From NCBI GenBank assembly GCA_045430305.1, contig JAILXW010000002.1, forward strand, positions 62,001 through 126,000: DNA of 64,000 nt, in the 5' to 3' direction. A program made the translations under genes and the position numbers. A model generated the notes under the pieces. That model searched no databases. It had not been told where the DNA came from and worked only from the letters and a program-made list of their open reading frames with translations. Below, one piece after another: positions 1-8,360 of this stretch; position 1 is the first letter of the stretch; each line of letters starts with the position of its first letter. Source of the stretch: Agarilytica sp045430305. GTDB lineage: Bacteria > Pseudomonadota > Gammaproteobacteria > Pseudomonadales > Cellvibrionaceae.

Positions 1-536
1 ACAATAATGGCAGGCCTTTTTTTATTGCGGGGCATAGCCAAGGGGCGATGATGTTACTTCCTGTTCTTCGCTACTTGGAAAAATACCCCACTGAAAAGTT
101 TTTGGCGGCCTACGTTCCTGGTTGGTCGATCAGCACGAATGACTTTGAAACAATGAAGCCGTGTAACAGCCCCACAGAGCTTGGTTGCTTTAATGTATGG
201 AACGCTAAGGCTTGGGGTTCTACGAGTGAGGATTATTTAGCACCTGCACGCTATATAGGTTCTGATTGTGTGAACCCCTTAAGTTGGATGAATGACGAAG
301 TTGCCGTATCGAAAGAAGAGCATCTAGGTGCAATCGATATTCTTGGAACTAAGGTAAATAAGAATTTTGTGAAAGCCAAATGCCATGGGGAAATGCTGTG
401 GGTAGATTTACCAGCAGACCCGTTCTACCAGTCCACAATGAATAAGAAGCTATATCATATTCTCGACTATGGTCTTTTCTATTTTAATATTCGGGAAAAT
501 ATTAAACAGCGTATTGATGCTTATAAGGTCAAATAA
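1..536 (+). CDS. DUF3089 family alpha/beta-hydrolase-like protein, 5' end missing
   Basis: The reading frame is open from the left edge of the window, so the true start lies outside. Read from base 3, it shows a GHSQG nucleophile-elbow motif just before the first ATG at position 48, the catalytic serine motif of alpha/beta hydrolases. The rest resembles the DUF3089 family in its YVPGW stretch, its CN-x-P segment and a late HGE motif. The substrate of this family is not established. The gene ends at a TAA followed by about 50 bases before the convergent cysteine-rich gene. The family call is from memory of the motif pattern and is fairly secure; the biological role is unknown. Confidence 0.7.
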   Translation, partial: NNGRPFFIAGHSQGAMMLLPVLRYLEKYPTEKFLAAYVPGWSISTNDFETMKPCNSPTELGCFNVWNAKAWGSTSEDYLAPARYIGSDCVNPLSWMNDEVAVSKEEHLGAIDILGTKVNKNFVKAKCHGEMLWVDLPADPFYQSTMNKKLYHILDYGLFYFNIRENIKQRIDAYKVK

Positions 537-590
537 TAGGGAATTATTACGGCGGGTTGGTGGTTGTTCCTTATTGCTTCGACACCGACT

Positions 591-833
591 TCATGGCTCA
601 TATATTTTTACGCCGTGATGTTTCTGATGTTTTAGCGCACAAGTCTTACAAATACATGTCTTACCTCTTATAGCCTTCGGAACTAGTGAGAGTAGTTCTT
701 TAGAGAATTCGATTGCGGAGTCATGGCACCAACAAGGTTTTTTTATATCTTTGATCGGCACGTTTAAACAGGAATTGTTGCCGGAACACAATGGGCAAAC
801 AAGTGGATTGACTTTTTCATGTGCCTGATTCAA
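591..833 (-). CDS. small cysteine-rich CWC-type protein
   Basis: An 80-residue protein with eight cysteines in pairs: CPLC near residue 13, a lone Cys about residue 22, CWC about residue 34, and CICKTC near residue 60. This spacing matches the Cys_rich_CWC family, presumed zinc-binding and of unknown function. The start is TTG at 833. A stop lies in frame two codons upstream, and an AGGAG ribosome binding site sits six bases before the TTG, which decides the start. The upstream small reading frame (817-1032) overlaps it by 17 bases, so the two may be translationally coupled. Confidence 0.6.
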   Translation of the reverse strand: MNQAHEKVNPLVCPLCSGNNSCLNVPIKDIKKPCWCHDSAIEFSKELLSLVPKAIRGKTCICKTCALKHQKHHGVKIYEP

Positions 834-1032
834 TTCTTACTCCTGACAGATGGCCTATACGCATAACAGTGTTTAAATGAGAAAAAGGTTCGGCGCCCTT
901 TAATACCCTTAAAATATTTTTGTGATGTGCATTTGGTTTAAGTGTTCGAAGGCTTTTATTGCTGTATGCTACCACAAGATGGTTGCGGATTTTCCGGCCG
1001 AGTTCCACGAGTCTGAAGGTGGGTGTTTCCAC
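817..1032 (-). CDS. hypothetical 71-residue protein overlapping the CWC gene
   Basis: A 71-residue basic frame starting with GTG at 1032 and ending inside the following cysteine-rich gene. I do not recognise it. It has no membrane segment or cysteine motif. Support comes from position only: same strand, 17-base overlap with the next gene, and the AGGAG of that gene lying inside this frame. It could equally be the untranslated leader of the cysteine-rich gene or a remnant of a decayed gene. Confidence 0.25.
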   Translation of the reverse strand: METPTFRLVELGRKIRNHLVVAYSNKSLRTLKPNAHHKNILRVLKGAEPFSHLNTVMRIGHLSGVRIESGT

Positions 1033-1040
1033 TTTATTTA

Positions 1041-1052
1041 GGCGCTAGCGCC
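1041..1052. repeat. 12-bp perfect palindrome GGCGCTAGCGCC
   Basis: A perfect 12-base palindrome in the divergent gap between the small genes on the minus strand and the TatD-family gene on the plus strand, 73 bases before that start. Its core GCGCTAGCGC recurs upstream of hemA at 40690-40699. It may be an operator or a chance GC-rich palindrome. Confidence 0.35.
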
Positions 1053-1124
1053 CATACCTCTGTTAATCTAATGCCTACCACCACGCCGCGCCATTTCTCC
1101 ATAAACTGTGTATAGAGTGTCTGA

Positions 1125-1991
1125 ATGTCTGCCCAAGAGATTGAGTCAGAACGTTTTTGCCCTGAAAGTGGGCCTTCGTTTTTTATCGATAGTCATTGTC
1201 ATCTAGATTTTTCAGATTTTGATTTAGATCGGGGAAAGATTTGGCGTGCAAGCAAGCAGTGTGGCGTGTCTTCCGCCATTGTTCCTGGGGTGGCGCCGGA
1301 GCAGTGGGGGCGAGCTAAAAAAATTGCGAAGCAGTTTAATGAGATTTATTACGCTGTTGGAGTTCACCCTTGGTGGGTGAATGCTCTGTTTGCGCATGGC
1401 GAGTCAATGGATTCTGTGGTGGCAGGTTTACGCGAGCAACAACGTAAGGCCTTAAAAGAAAAAAAATGCGTGGCTGTTGGTGAGTGTGGTTTAGATAAAA
1501 TGATTCAGGCCAGCGCTGAGCATCAGTATGCGATTTTTGACTATCAGGTTAAGCTGGCGGTTGAATATGATAAGCCGCTGATTATTCATTCGCGCAAAGC
1601 GCACAATGAAGTGATGCATCATATTGATCGTGTAGACGTTGCGCGCGGTGGTGTTATTCATGCGTTTAGTGGCAGTTATGAATTGGCACGGCAGTATGTC
1701 GATCGTGGTTTTTATCTGGGGATCGGCGGTACGATCACTTATGAGCGAGCAAAGAAAACACGCGATGCTCTCGCTAAATTACCATTAGAATCGCTTTTGC
1801 TTGAGACCGATGCGCCAGACATGCCTCTGCAAGGAAAGCAGGGCCAGCGCAATAGCCCGGAGTTTATTCCCGATATAGCTAAAGTGGTGGCAGAAATTAA
1901 AAATGAGAGTGTAGAAAAGGTCGCGCAAGTGACCACTCAAAATGCCTGCACTTTGTTTTCTTTAGAGCCTGCCAAGTTTGCGTGTTCGTAA
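1125..1991 (+). CDS. yjjV: TatD-family metal-dependent hydrolase (YjjV-like)
   Basis: A 288-residue TIM-barrel metallohydrolase of the TatD/YjjV family, presumed DNase or phosphoesterase, cytoplasmic. Metal-binding features are visible in order: DSHCHLD at about residues 22-28, the GECGLD glutamate at about 120, IHSRKAH at about 154-160, a conserved His-Ala-Phe-Ser-Gly-Ser block at about 180, and ETDAPDMPL near 228. The GGTITY and ASK/AKKTRDAL-type segments are closer to YjjV than to TatD itself. The length is slightly above the usual 260 because of a short N-terminal extension. It is convergent with tcdA, with 26 bases between. Substrate is not shown by sequence. Confidence 0.85.
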   Translation: MSAQEIESERFCPESGPSFFIDSHCHLDFSDFDLDRGKIWRASKQCGVSSAIVPGVAPEQWGRAKKIAKQFNEIYYAVGVHPWWVNALFAHGESMDSVVAGLREQQRKALKEKKCVAVGECGLDKMIQASAEHQYAIFDYQVKLAVEYDKPLIIHSRKAHNEVMHHIDRVDVARGGVIHAFSGSYELARQYVDRGFYLGIGGTITYERAKKTRDALAKLPLESLLLETDAPDMPLQGKQGQRNSPEFIPDIAKVVAEIKNESVEKVAQVTTQNACTLFSLEPAKFACS

Positions 1992-2017
1992 ATAGGTATG
2001 AATAAGCGCTTAAAGTT

Positions 2018-2833
2018 TTAGCCGGAAGGTTGAGAAAGCGATTTCGCCAAGTAGCGTTCTATCGCCTTATTAGCGGCAATAAAACCAAAGGTGCCGGTTA
2101 CCATTACTGAAGAGCCAAAGCCGCCCGCACAATCTAAGCGCACACCATCTTGCATGGTTTGTTTGTCCATGCATACACTGCCATCCGGTTTTGGATACAC
2201 CATCTGTTCGCTTGAATACACCGCGTCGACGCGGAATTTTCGGTTTTCATTGCGAGAAAATTTGTGATGGCGATAAAGTTGCGTGCGAATTTTTGCCAGC
2301 ATTGGGTCGCTCTCAGTGCGACCTAAGTCGGATGTGGTAATTTTTTGGGGGTCGAGTTTGCCGCCAGAAGAGCCGCAAACAATTAGACGAATCTTGCGTT
2401 TGCTACAGTAGGCCACCAGTGCCGCTTTGTTATGCACTGCATCCATTGCGTCGACGACGACATCGTGCGCACTGTGAATAAGCTCGCTTAGATTATTTTT
2501 GGTGAGGAAGTTTTCGACGCTGTGAATGGTGAGCTCAGGGTTGATGTCGAGCAAGCGTTGTGTGATCACGCTATTTTTTGATTGGCCGATCTTGGATGCG
2601 AGCGCATGACTTTGGCGGTTCGTGTTGGTCATACATATGCCGTCAAGCTCGATCAGTGTGAGTTCGCCGATACCGCTTCTTGCTAGTGCTTCTGCCGTCC
2701 AAGTGCCTACACCGCCTAGGCCCACCACAACCATATGTGCGCAGGCTAACTTTTCTAGTGCTGGTTCGCCATATAGGCGCGCAAGCCCACCAAAACGGGC
2801 GCGGTAATTTTCGCTAAGGTGGGTGCTGCTCAT
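2018..2833 (-). CDS. tcdA: tRNA threonylcarbamoyladenosine dehydratase TcdA
   Basis: A 271-residue E1-like ATP-dependent enzyme of the ThiF/MoeB superfamily. TcdA (CsdL/YgdL) cyclises the threonylcarbamoyl group of t6A37 in tRNA to ct6A. Visible marks are the nucleotide-binding GLGGVG at residues 38-43, TNRQSHA near residue 70, VDAMDAVHNKAAL near 130, the SSGGKLDP segment and the late DCAGGFGSSVMVTGTFG. It lacks the paired CxxC zinc motifs seen in MoeB (compare 44046-44789), which supports TcdA over MoeB. Length matches the Escherichia coli protein. It lies 18 bases downstream of deaD on the same strand and could be co-transcribed with it. Confidence 0.9.
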   Translation of the reverse strand: MSSTHLSENYRARFGGLARLYGEPALEKLACAHMVVVGLGGVGTWTAEALARSGIGELTLIELDGICMTNTNRQSHALASKIGQSKNSVITQRLLDINPELTIHSVENFLTKNNLSELIHSAHDVVVDAMDAVHNKAALVAYCSKRKIRLIVCGSSGGKLDPQKITTSDLGRTESDPMLAKIRTQLYRHHKFSRNENRKFRVDAVYSSEQMVYPKPDGSVCMDKQTMQDGVRLDCAGGFGSSVMVTGTFGFIAANKAIERYLAKSLSQPSG

Positions 2834-2851
2834 ATAAAGCCAAAAATTAGT

Positions 2852-4708
2852 TTAGTCTTTTGTATTGCTTTTTTTGGCTTTGCTGGGTCTTTTTCGTATT
2901 TCCCTTTTTTCTGTGCTGTTATCTTTTTTACTGCTGCGTTTTTTATTGTCTGACGCTTTTTCAGTTTTGGGTTTTTTCTGGCTTTTCTTGTCGTTATTTT
3001 TGTCGTTATTTTTGGTGCGGTTTGTCGCGTTGGCGTAACTAATATCTAGTTGTTTGCTACACACCCAAACTTTTTTTAATGAGCGGAATACAGATTTTGG
3101 TATGCCGGCAGGTAGGTCAACGATACTGTGATCGTCTTGAATTTTAATGTGGCCGATAAATTGGCTTTCTATACCCGCTTCATTAGCGATGGCGCCAACA
3201 ATGTTAGATGGGGTGACGCTGTCGTTGCGGCCGACTTCAATACGGAAACTTTCCATGTCGACGTCGGATTGTTTGTTGTCTTTTTTACGAGAAGGTCTTT
3301 CACCTTTTTTATCGCTGCGATGATCTCCGCGTTTGTCGTCTCTTTTATCGCCACGAGATGATTTTTCGCGGTGTGGTTTTTCTTCCATAAATAAAGGGCG
3401 TTCGCCTTCACTTAACAATGCAAATGCAGAGGCGATGTCGAGTAATTCGCTGCTGTTTTCTTGCTGAAAATCAGATATTACCTTGCGGTAAAATTCGAGA
3501 TTTTTTTCTGTTTCGGGGTCAGCCAGGGTGTCCGAAATTTTTTGTTTAAATCGAATGACTCGCTGTTCATTAATATCTGCAACGCTGGGCAGGCGCATGG
3601 GTTCAATTTGTTTGCCTGTGGCTTTTTCGATCGCGCGCAGCATGCGCAGTTCGCGCCGGGCGATAAATAAAATCGCCTCGCCCTCACGGCCTGCGCGGCC
3701 TGTGCGGCCAATGCGGTGAACGTAAGACTCGGTATCGTACGGCACGTCGTAATTGATGACATGGCTAATGCGTTCAACATCTAGACCGCGTGCTGCAACA
3801 TCTGTAGCAACGAGTATGTCTATGCGCCCTTTTTTCAAGCGATCTACAGTTCGCTCCCGAACATTTTGCGAAATATCGCCGTTGAGTGCCGCAGCGGTGT
3901 AGCCGCGAGCCTCTAACTTTTCGGCAAGTTCTACCGTGGCAGTTTTTGTGCGTACAAATATGATCATCCCATCAAAGGGTTCGCATTCGAGTATACGAGT
4001 CAGGGCGTCGAGTTTTTGCATGCCGCCGACTGTCCAATAGCGCTGACTAATGGTTTCTGCGGTAGTGGTCGAGACCTTGATTTTGATGTGTACGGGGTCT
4101 CGTAAATAGGAATTTGCTACGCGTGCAATTTCTTTTGGCATGGTGGCCGAAAATAGAGCGATTTGGCGGTCTTCAGGTGTTTGGCTGAGTACCCATTCAA
4201 CATCATCGATAAAGCCCATGCGTAGCATTTCGTCGGCTTCATCGAGAACAAGATGCTTCAAATTGTCGAGCTTGAGGGTGCCTTTACGCATGTGGTCCAT
4301 GACGCGCCCGGGCGTTCCGACGATGACCTGTACACCGCGTTTTAGTGCTCGGATTTGGCTGTCGTACCCCTGGCCGCCGTAAATGGGTAATACGTGGAAG
4401 CCGCTAAGGTAGTGGGCGTAACGTTGAAATGCCTCTGCTACTTGAATGGCAAGCTCGCGAGTGGGGGCAAGCACCATGACCTGCGGCGACTTTTGTCGTA
4501 GGTTAATTTGCTGTAGCAATGGCAGCGCGAAAGCGGCGGTTTTACCTGTACCGGTTTGTGCCTGGCCTAGCAGGTCTTTCCCTTCCAGAAGCGGCGGGAT
4601 GCTTTCTGACTGAATGGGGGAAGGGCTTTCATAGCCGACACTTTTGAGCGCCTTCAATAAGTTTGGGTTGAGGCCAAGGGCATCAAATCCGCTGGGGGAG
4701 TCGCTCAT
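2852..4708 (-). CDS. deaD: ATP-dependent DEAD-box RNA helicase DeaD/CsdA
   Basis: A 618-residue DEAD-box RNA helicase of the cold-shock CsdA/DeaD type, acting in ribosome assembly and mRNA decay. Motifs in order: Q motif PSPIQ near residue 30, AQTGTGKT at 50-57, PTREL at 81-85, DEAD at 155-158, SAT at 186-188, then ARGLD and HRIGRTGR in the second RecA domain. A DbpA-type RNA-binding fold spans roughly residues 480-555, followed by a long Lys/Asn/Asp-rich tail. Two ATGs compete, at 4714 and 4708; the AGGAA directly before the first is too close to it but six bases from the second, so I chose 4708. Confidence 0.93.
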   Translation of the reverse strand: MSDSPSGFDALGLNPNLLKALKSVGYESPSPIQSESIPPLLEGKDLLGQAQTGTGKTAAFALPLLQQINLRQKSPQVMVLAPTRELAIQVAEAFQRYAHYLSGFHVLPIYGGQGYDSQIRALKRGVQVIVGTPGRVMDHMRKGTLKLDNLKHLVLDEADEMLRMGFIDDVEWVLSQTPEDRQIALFSATMPKEIARVANSYLRDPVHIKIKVSTTTAETISQRYWTVGGMQKLDALTRILECEPFDGMIIFVRTKTATVELAEKLEARGYTAAALNGDISQNVRERTVDRLKKGRIDILVATDVAARGLDVERISHVINYDVPYDTESYVHRIGRTGRAGREGEAILFIARRELRMLRAIEKATGKQIEPMRLPSVADINEQRVIRFKQKISDTLADPETEKNLEFYRKVISDFQQENSSELLDIASAFALLSEGERPLFMEEKPHREKSSRGDKRDDKRGDHRSDKKGERPSRKKDNKQSDVDMESFRIEVGRNDSVTPSNIVGAIANEAGIESQFIGHIKIQDDHSIVDLPAGIPKSVFRSLKKVWVCSKQLDISYANATNRTKNNDKNNDKKSQKKPKTEKASDNKKRSSKKDNSTEKREIRKRPSKAKKSNTKD

Positions 4709-4915
4709 GATCATTTCCTAGTAAGAGGCGCAGACCGCTATAGGCGGCCAAAACTGCTAATAATGCTAATAAAAAAAGGGCGCTGGGCTTTCGTGCGGCA
4801 GTGGTAGCTGCAGTAGTATGCGGTATAAGCGCGGGGGGCGCGGGATTATACAGGTATTGGGGCGAGTCTACATCAAGAATGTGAAGGCTTTTGCTCGCTA
4901 AGGTGCTTTTTAGGG

Positions 4916-5722
4916 CTACTTGTTACCCGAGTTGGCTAGTGTTGGCTCGTTTAAGAGGGGGGATTTGTTTTGCAGGCGAATGAATGCTTGGTCAAGCGTT
5001 TGTACAAGCTGTTCTGCATTCGGTGTTTTTTTAGAGACGAGGAAGTATAAGGACTGACTGAAAACGTCGTTAGATTTGATATTGCTGATTGAAGTGCGGC
5101 TTAACGCCGTATTGATCGGGCGTTCATAATCTAACAGTACATCACCGCGACCAAGATACAGTGTATTCAATGCTTGTAAGTGACTGTCGGACTCGAAATA
5201 TTGGATGCCATTTTTCGGGTCTTTAATAAACTTTGTCCAGCCGTTGTAACTGTAACCGCGCATCATAATCACACGCTTACCAAGGAGGTCTTCTTTACGC
5301 AGATAAGGCCCCGAGTTACCAAAATAATATGCGCGAAAATGAATTTCTGTAATGGGTTCTTTGCCCGCTACTACATGTTCATTTAGCTGATTTATGGTTG
5401 AAGCACCGATCCATAGATCGAGCCCGCCCTGCGCCATATTTAAAATCATTCTATTGGTAGGGAGGGGGCGAATAGACCAGTCATACCCGGCTTCTTTAAG
5501 TACATCGAACATGGTTTGTATTAAGTAGCCGTCGGGCGCACCTTCTTCGTTGGTGTAAGTGACTGGGGCAAACTCAATGTAAGTCGTACGAAGTGGCGGC
5601 TCGGCATACGCTGGCAGAAAAAACCACACCGCGATAAAGGCGACAACACCCAATATTTTTGAGTGCAGTTGCTGCAACCATTTGCGTAGCGATTTGATCG
5701 GTATTTGCGGCAAGGGTTTCAC
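4916..5722 (-). CDS. periplasmic substrate-binding protein (SBP_bac_3-like)
   Basis: A 268-residue secreted protein with an N-terminal hydrophobic signal (about residues 23-38) ending in PAYA-E, then a type-3 extracellular solute-binding fold: FAPVTYTNEEGAPDGYLIQ at about 52-70, with DLWIGAS and the LLGKRVIMMRGYSY segment of the second lobe. This family binds amino acids or similar small ligands; stand-alone members without ABC permease genes are common in marine gammaproteobacteria and their ligands are unknown. No permease or ATPase gene is adjacent. The start is GTG at 5722 and has only a poor ribosome binding site, so the start is uncertain. Confidence 0.75.
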   Translation of the reverse strand: MKPLPQIPIKSLRKWLQQLHSKILGVVAFIAVWFFLPAYAEPPLRTTYIEFAPVTYTNEEGAPDGYLIQTMFDVLKEAGYDWSIRPLPTNRMILNMAQGGLDLWIGASTINQLNEHVVAGKEPITEIHFRAYYFGNSGPYLRKEDLLGKRVIMMRGYSYNGWTKFIKDPKNGIQYFESDSHLQALNTLYLGRGDVLLDYERPINTALSRTSISNIKSNDVFSQSLYFLVSKKTPNAEQLVQTLDQAFIRLQNKSPLLNEPTLANSGNK

Positions 5723-6170
5723 TCTTATTAATTTTGGGCGTAACCCTTAGATACTAGAAAGCTTTGTGCGAGCTACCTAGTGGTTTTTGATAGAAAATGC
5801 GAGATATGGCAACCATGTCACAATATTTTTTTATGTTTTATCGGTTTTTGTTCTGTTTTGGCAGAACGCATGTTGATTGGCTTATGCAAATTTTATGTGG
5901 ATTCAAGAAACAACAGAATTTATTGATCGTTCCAAGATCAAATGTGGTGTTATAAAATCTACAGTATTGGCGTTGTACTTGTTTTTTTTGAGCGCAATTC
6001 CACGAAAAGGCAAACCATTGGTAACAATGGGACGCAAAGCCAGTGCCCGACGCTTCAGCTTGTTTATCGCAAGGTGCGGCGTAAATCAATAACGGGGTCG
6101 AACGGTTTTCGAAAAACCATTCTTGGGGGCGAATCACATCAAGATAATCAAGGTTGTTTCAGCACAGGCA
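5723..6170. other. 448-bp divergent intergenic region
   Basis: This gap separates the binding protein (minus) from the membrane protein (plus). Its right half holds the GEMM-like RNA (5997-6098). Upstream of that lies a TTGATC/GATCAA inverted repeat (5923-5928 and 5936-5941) and an AT-rich TATAAAAT (5951-5958) that could be a -10 element for the RNA, without a good -35. After the RNA there is a GGTTTT-CGA-AAAACC hairpin (6104-6118) not followed by a T-run. Long frames on both strands here have implausible composition and overlap the RNA; I do not call them genes. Confidence 0.5.
5997..6098 (+). promoter_or_regulatory. GEMM-I-like cyclic-di-GMP riboswitch (3' half divergent)
   Basis: The 5' half matches the GEMM-I core closely: GGCAAACC at 6009-6016, a six-base stem CCATTG/CAATGG (6015-6020 and 6025-6030) closed by the GNRA tetraloop GTAA, then GGGACGCAAAGCC at 6029-6041. 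The G and A in the two ligand-contact positions before CAAACC are consistent with c-di-GMP binding. In the 3' half, CGGGGT at 6093-6098 fits the conserved strand closing P1, pairing with ATTCC at 5997-6001 using wobbles. The intervening P3 arm is long and unusual; ACGC/GCGT (6050-6053, 6079-6082) and AGCTTG/CAAGGT (6057-6062, 6070-6075) can pair. The controlled gene would be 6171-6671. The family is well known; its function in this copy is inference. Confidence 0.7.
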
Positions 6171-6671
6171 ATGAATATACTGGGCCTACTGGCTCGTACC
6201 TTTGTAGAGCACCCCTTAGTGCAACGCGTGTATGCTCATTTCAACCTTTCGTCGCCAAAAAACCAACAAGCGCTAACGGCTATATTTCTTATTGTTATGT
6301 TCCTTCTGTTGTTTCTGACGGCGGCATGGAACTCTGCTGTAGCTGTATTTTCAGACCGCGAAGTCGCTGCGCCTGTGTCGTATGTTTCATTTGAAATGTA
6401 TGACGCTGAGCTTTTGTGTCAGCATGAAATGGAGGGTCGTTTGGGTGACGCTTTGTTGCGTCACCATGTCGATGAGCATTCGTCGCGCCTAGATAAGGTG
6501 AAGGGTATTTTTCGAATGTATTTTAAAGCCGAGATTGGTGACCTGTACCAATATGACGTAGTCGATGTACATTGCTTTGTTGATAAGTGGGATAAAGACC
6601 TTGCCTACTACCGCGAATTTAACCCCAACTTAAAATCGATAAAATCTTCAGATCTCAAATTTTTTAACTAG
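6171..6671 (+). CDS. hypothetical membrane-anchored protein downstream of GEMM-like RNA
   Basis: A 166-residue protein I do not recognise. One strong membrane segment (about residues 32-58, rich in Leu, Ile, Phe and Val) separates a short N-terminal cytoplasmic stretch from a soluble C-terminal domain of about 110 residues with two cysteines and many acidic and aromatic residues. I chose the ATG at 6171; the frame extends to a TTG at 6123, but that would run into the leader and adds residues without obvious conservation. Its position after a GEMM-like RNA suggests a role in surface attachment, motility or matrix. A weak AGCCC/GGGCT hairpin at 6693-6705 follows the stop. Confidence 0.55.
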   Translation: MNILGLLARTFVEHPLVQRVYAHFNLSSPKNQQALTAIFLIVMFLLLFLTAAWNSAVAVFSDREVAAPVSYVSFEMYDAELLCQHEMEGRLGDALLRHHVDEHSSRLDKVKGIFRMYFKAEIGDLYQYDVVDVHCFVDKWDKDLAYYREFNPNLKSIKSSDLKFFN

Positions 6672-6774
6672 TTTACCTAACTTTTGGCGCAGAGCCCGGT
6701 GGGCTATTGCTTTCTATTCTGCTGCTTAGGCGCTTCTTTGATACCATAAGTCATTCCTGTTTCTTTAAGCGCAT

Positions 6775-8343
6775 ATGACTATGACTTCTCGCTCACCGAC
6801 CTCCGATTCCTCTGTTTCTGCACCATCAATTTTGGCGAAATTCTTAGATAAAGTTGAAGTATTGGGTAACCGACTGCCAGACCCTGCAATCATTTTTTTG
6901 TATGCCTTGGTACTTGTCTTGTTGTTGTCAGCATTGTTCGCACAATTTGAGATTAGCGCTATCGATCCGCGCAGTGGTGAAGCCCTGCAAATTCATAATT
7001 TATTAACCGGTGAACGCTTAGCAGATTTTCTATCGCGCATGGTGTCAATTTTCGCCAATTTTACACCCTTAGGCGTTGTATTGGTGGCAATGCTGGGGGT
7101 CGGTGTTGCGGAACATTCGGGTTTTATTCATGCCTTGATTCGGCGCATGATGGATGTGACCCCAGCTAAATTATTAACGCCTTCCATTGTGTTGATCGCA
7201 ATCGTGAGCCACACCGCGACGGATGCAGGTTATGTACTTGTAATCCCGTTGGCGGGAATCGTTTTCTACGCGGCGGGCAGGCACCCTCTGGCGGGTATTG
7301 CTGCGGCTTTTGCGGGGGTGAGTGGTGGCTTTAGCGCGAACTTTATTCCTTCTGCTATTGATCCATTGTTACAAGGTTTTACCCAAAGCGCAGCGCAACT
7401 GCTAGACCCCGATATTAAAATAAACCCGCTCAACAATTGGGCCTTTACCTCAGCCTCATGCGCACTCGTGATAGGGGTTGCTTGGTATATCACAGATAAA
7501 ATTATTGAGCCTAGGTTAAAAAATATGAAGGTCGATGATGATGTTTCTGTTGGGTTGGTAGAGACTTTATCGGTGCGAGAAGTGCGCGCGATGCGGATTG
7601 CATTGGCGGTACTTCTTTTTGGTATAGCGGCGTTGGTGGCAATGTTGTTGCCCGGTGATTCTCCTTTTCGTTCGGACAGTGGCCAGTTGGCATCATACAG
7701 TGCGCCGATTATGCGCTCTATTGTACCGCTGATATTTTTATTATTTGTGATTCCTGGTTGCGTGTACGGGTTTTTGTCGGGGAGCTTTAACTCGAGCAGC
7801 GATGTGATTCAGGCGATGTCTAAGGCCATGAGCGGAATGAGCTACTACATTGTAATGGCATTTTTCTGTGCCTTATTTATAGATGCATTTGCTAAATCAA
7901 ATTTGGGCGTTTTATTAGCCGTAAAAGGCGCATTATTTTTACAGGCACTGAGTTTGCCGAGTATGGTGACGATTGTTGGAATGATATTTTTAACGGCCTT
8001 TGTGAATCTGTTTATTGGCTCGGCTTCTGCCAAGTGGGCTATGATTGGGCCGATTTTTGTTCCAATGTTGATGCAGTTAAATATTTCACCCGATTTAACG
8101 CAAGCGGCCTACCGCTTGGGAGATTCTTCTTCAAATATTATTACGCCGCTTATGCCGTACTTTCCTTTAGTGGTGGTGTACTGTCAGCGTTATGTAAAAA
8201 ATACAGGGGTGGGCACGTTAGTAGCCTTAATGCTTCCTTACGCTGTGACGATCCTTGTGTCTTGGACGCTTTTTCTGTTGTGTTATTGGGGGATGGGATT
8301 GCCGCTTGGAATTCAAGCGGCGTATGAATATTTTCCGAACTAG
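6775..8343 (+). CDS. AbgT-family transporter
   Basis: A 522-residue polytopic inner-membrane protein of the AbgT (p-aminobenzoyl-glutamate transporter) family. It has a short polar N-terminus, the motif LPDPAIIFLYALVL near residue 35, GVGVAEHSGF near 107, SHTATDAGYV near 145 and a long series of hydrophobic helices. The C-terminal half carries the typical GDSSSNIITPLMPYFPLV signature near residue 445. Family members import aminobenzoyl-glutamate or export sulfonamides; which applies here cannot be told. Length matches the family. No abgA/abgB peptidase genes are next to it. It lies 103 bases after the hypothetical membrane protein and may or may not share its transcript. Confidence 0.88.
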   Translation: MTMTSRSPTSDSSVSAPSILAKFLDKVEVLGNRLPDPAIIFLYALVLVLLLSALFAQFEISAIDPRSGEALQIHNLLTGERLADFLSRMVSIFANFTPLGVVLVAMLGVGVAEHSGFIHALIRRMMDVTPAKLLTPSIVLIAIVSHTATDAGYVLVIPLAGIVFYAAGRHPLAGIAAAFAGVSGGFSANFIPSAIDPLLQGFTQSAAQLLDPDIKINPLNNWAFTSASCALVIGVAWYITDKIIEPRLKNMKVDDDVSVGLVETLSVREVRAMRIALAVLLFGIAALVAMLLPGDSPFRSDSGQLASYSAPIMRSIVPLIFLLFVIPGCVYGFLSGSFNSSSDVIQAMSKAMSGMSYYIVMAFFCALFIDAFAKSNLGVLLAVKGALFLQALSLPSMVTIVGMIFLTAFVNLFIGSASAKWAMIGPIFVPMLMQLNISPDLTQAAYRLGDSSSNIITPLMPYFPLVVVYCQRYVKNTGVGTLVALMLPYAVTILVSWTLFLLCYWGMGLPLGIQAAYEYFPN

Positions 8344-8360
8344 TTATTGTTGTGTGGGGG

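Noticed and set aside
2860..3042. Phe/Cys-rich 60-residue plus-strand frame
   Set aside because: It is the antisense shadow of the Lys-rich tail of deaD.
5838..6394. Overlapping frames on both strands in and around the GEMM-like RNA (99, 71 and 150 residues)
   Set aside because: They conflict with each other and with the membrane-protein frame, have odd composition, and cover a conserved RNA core.
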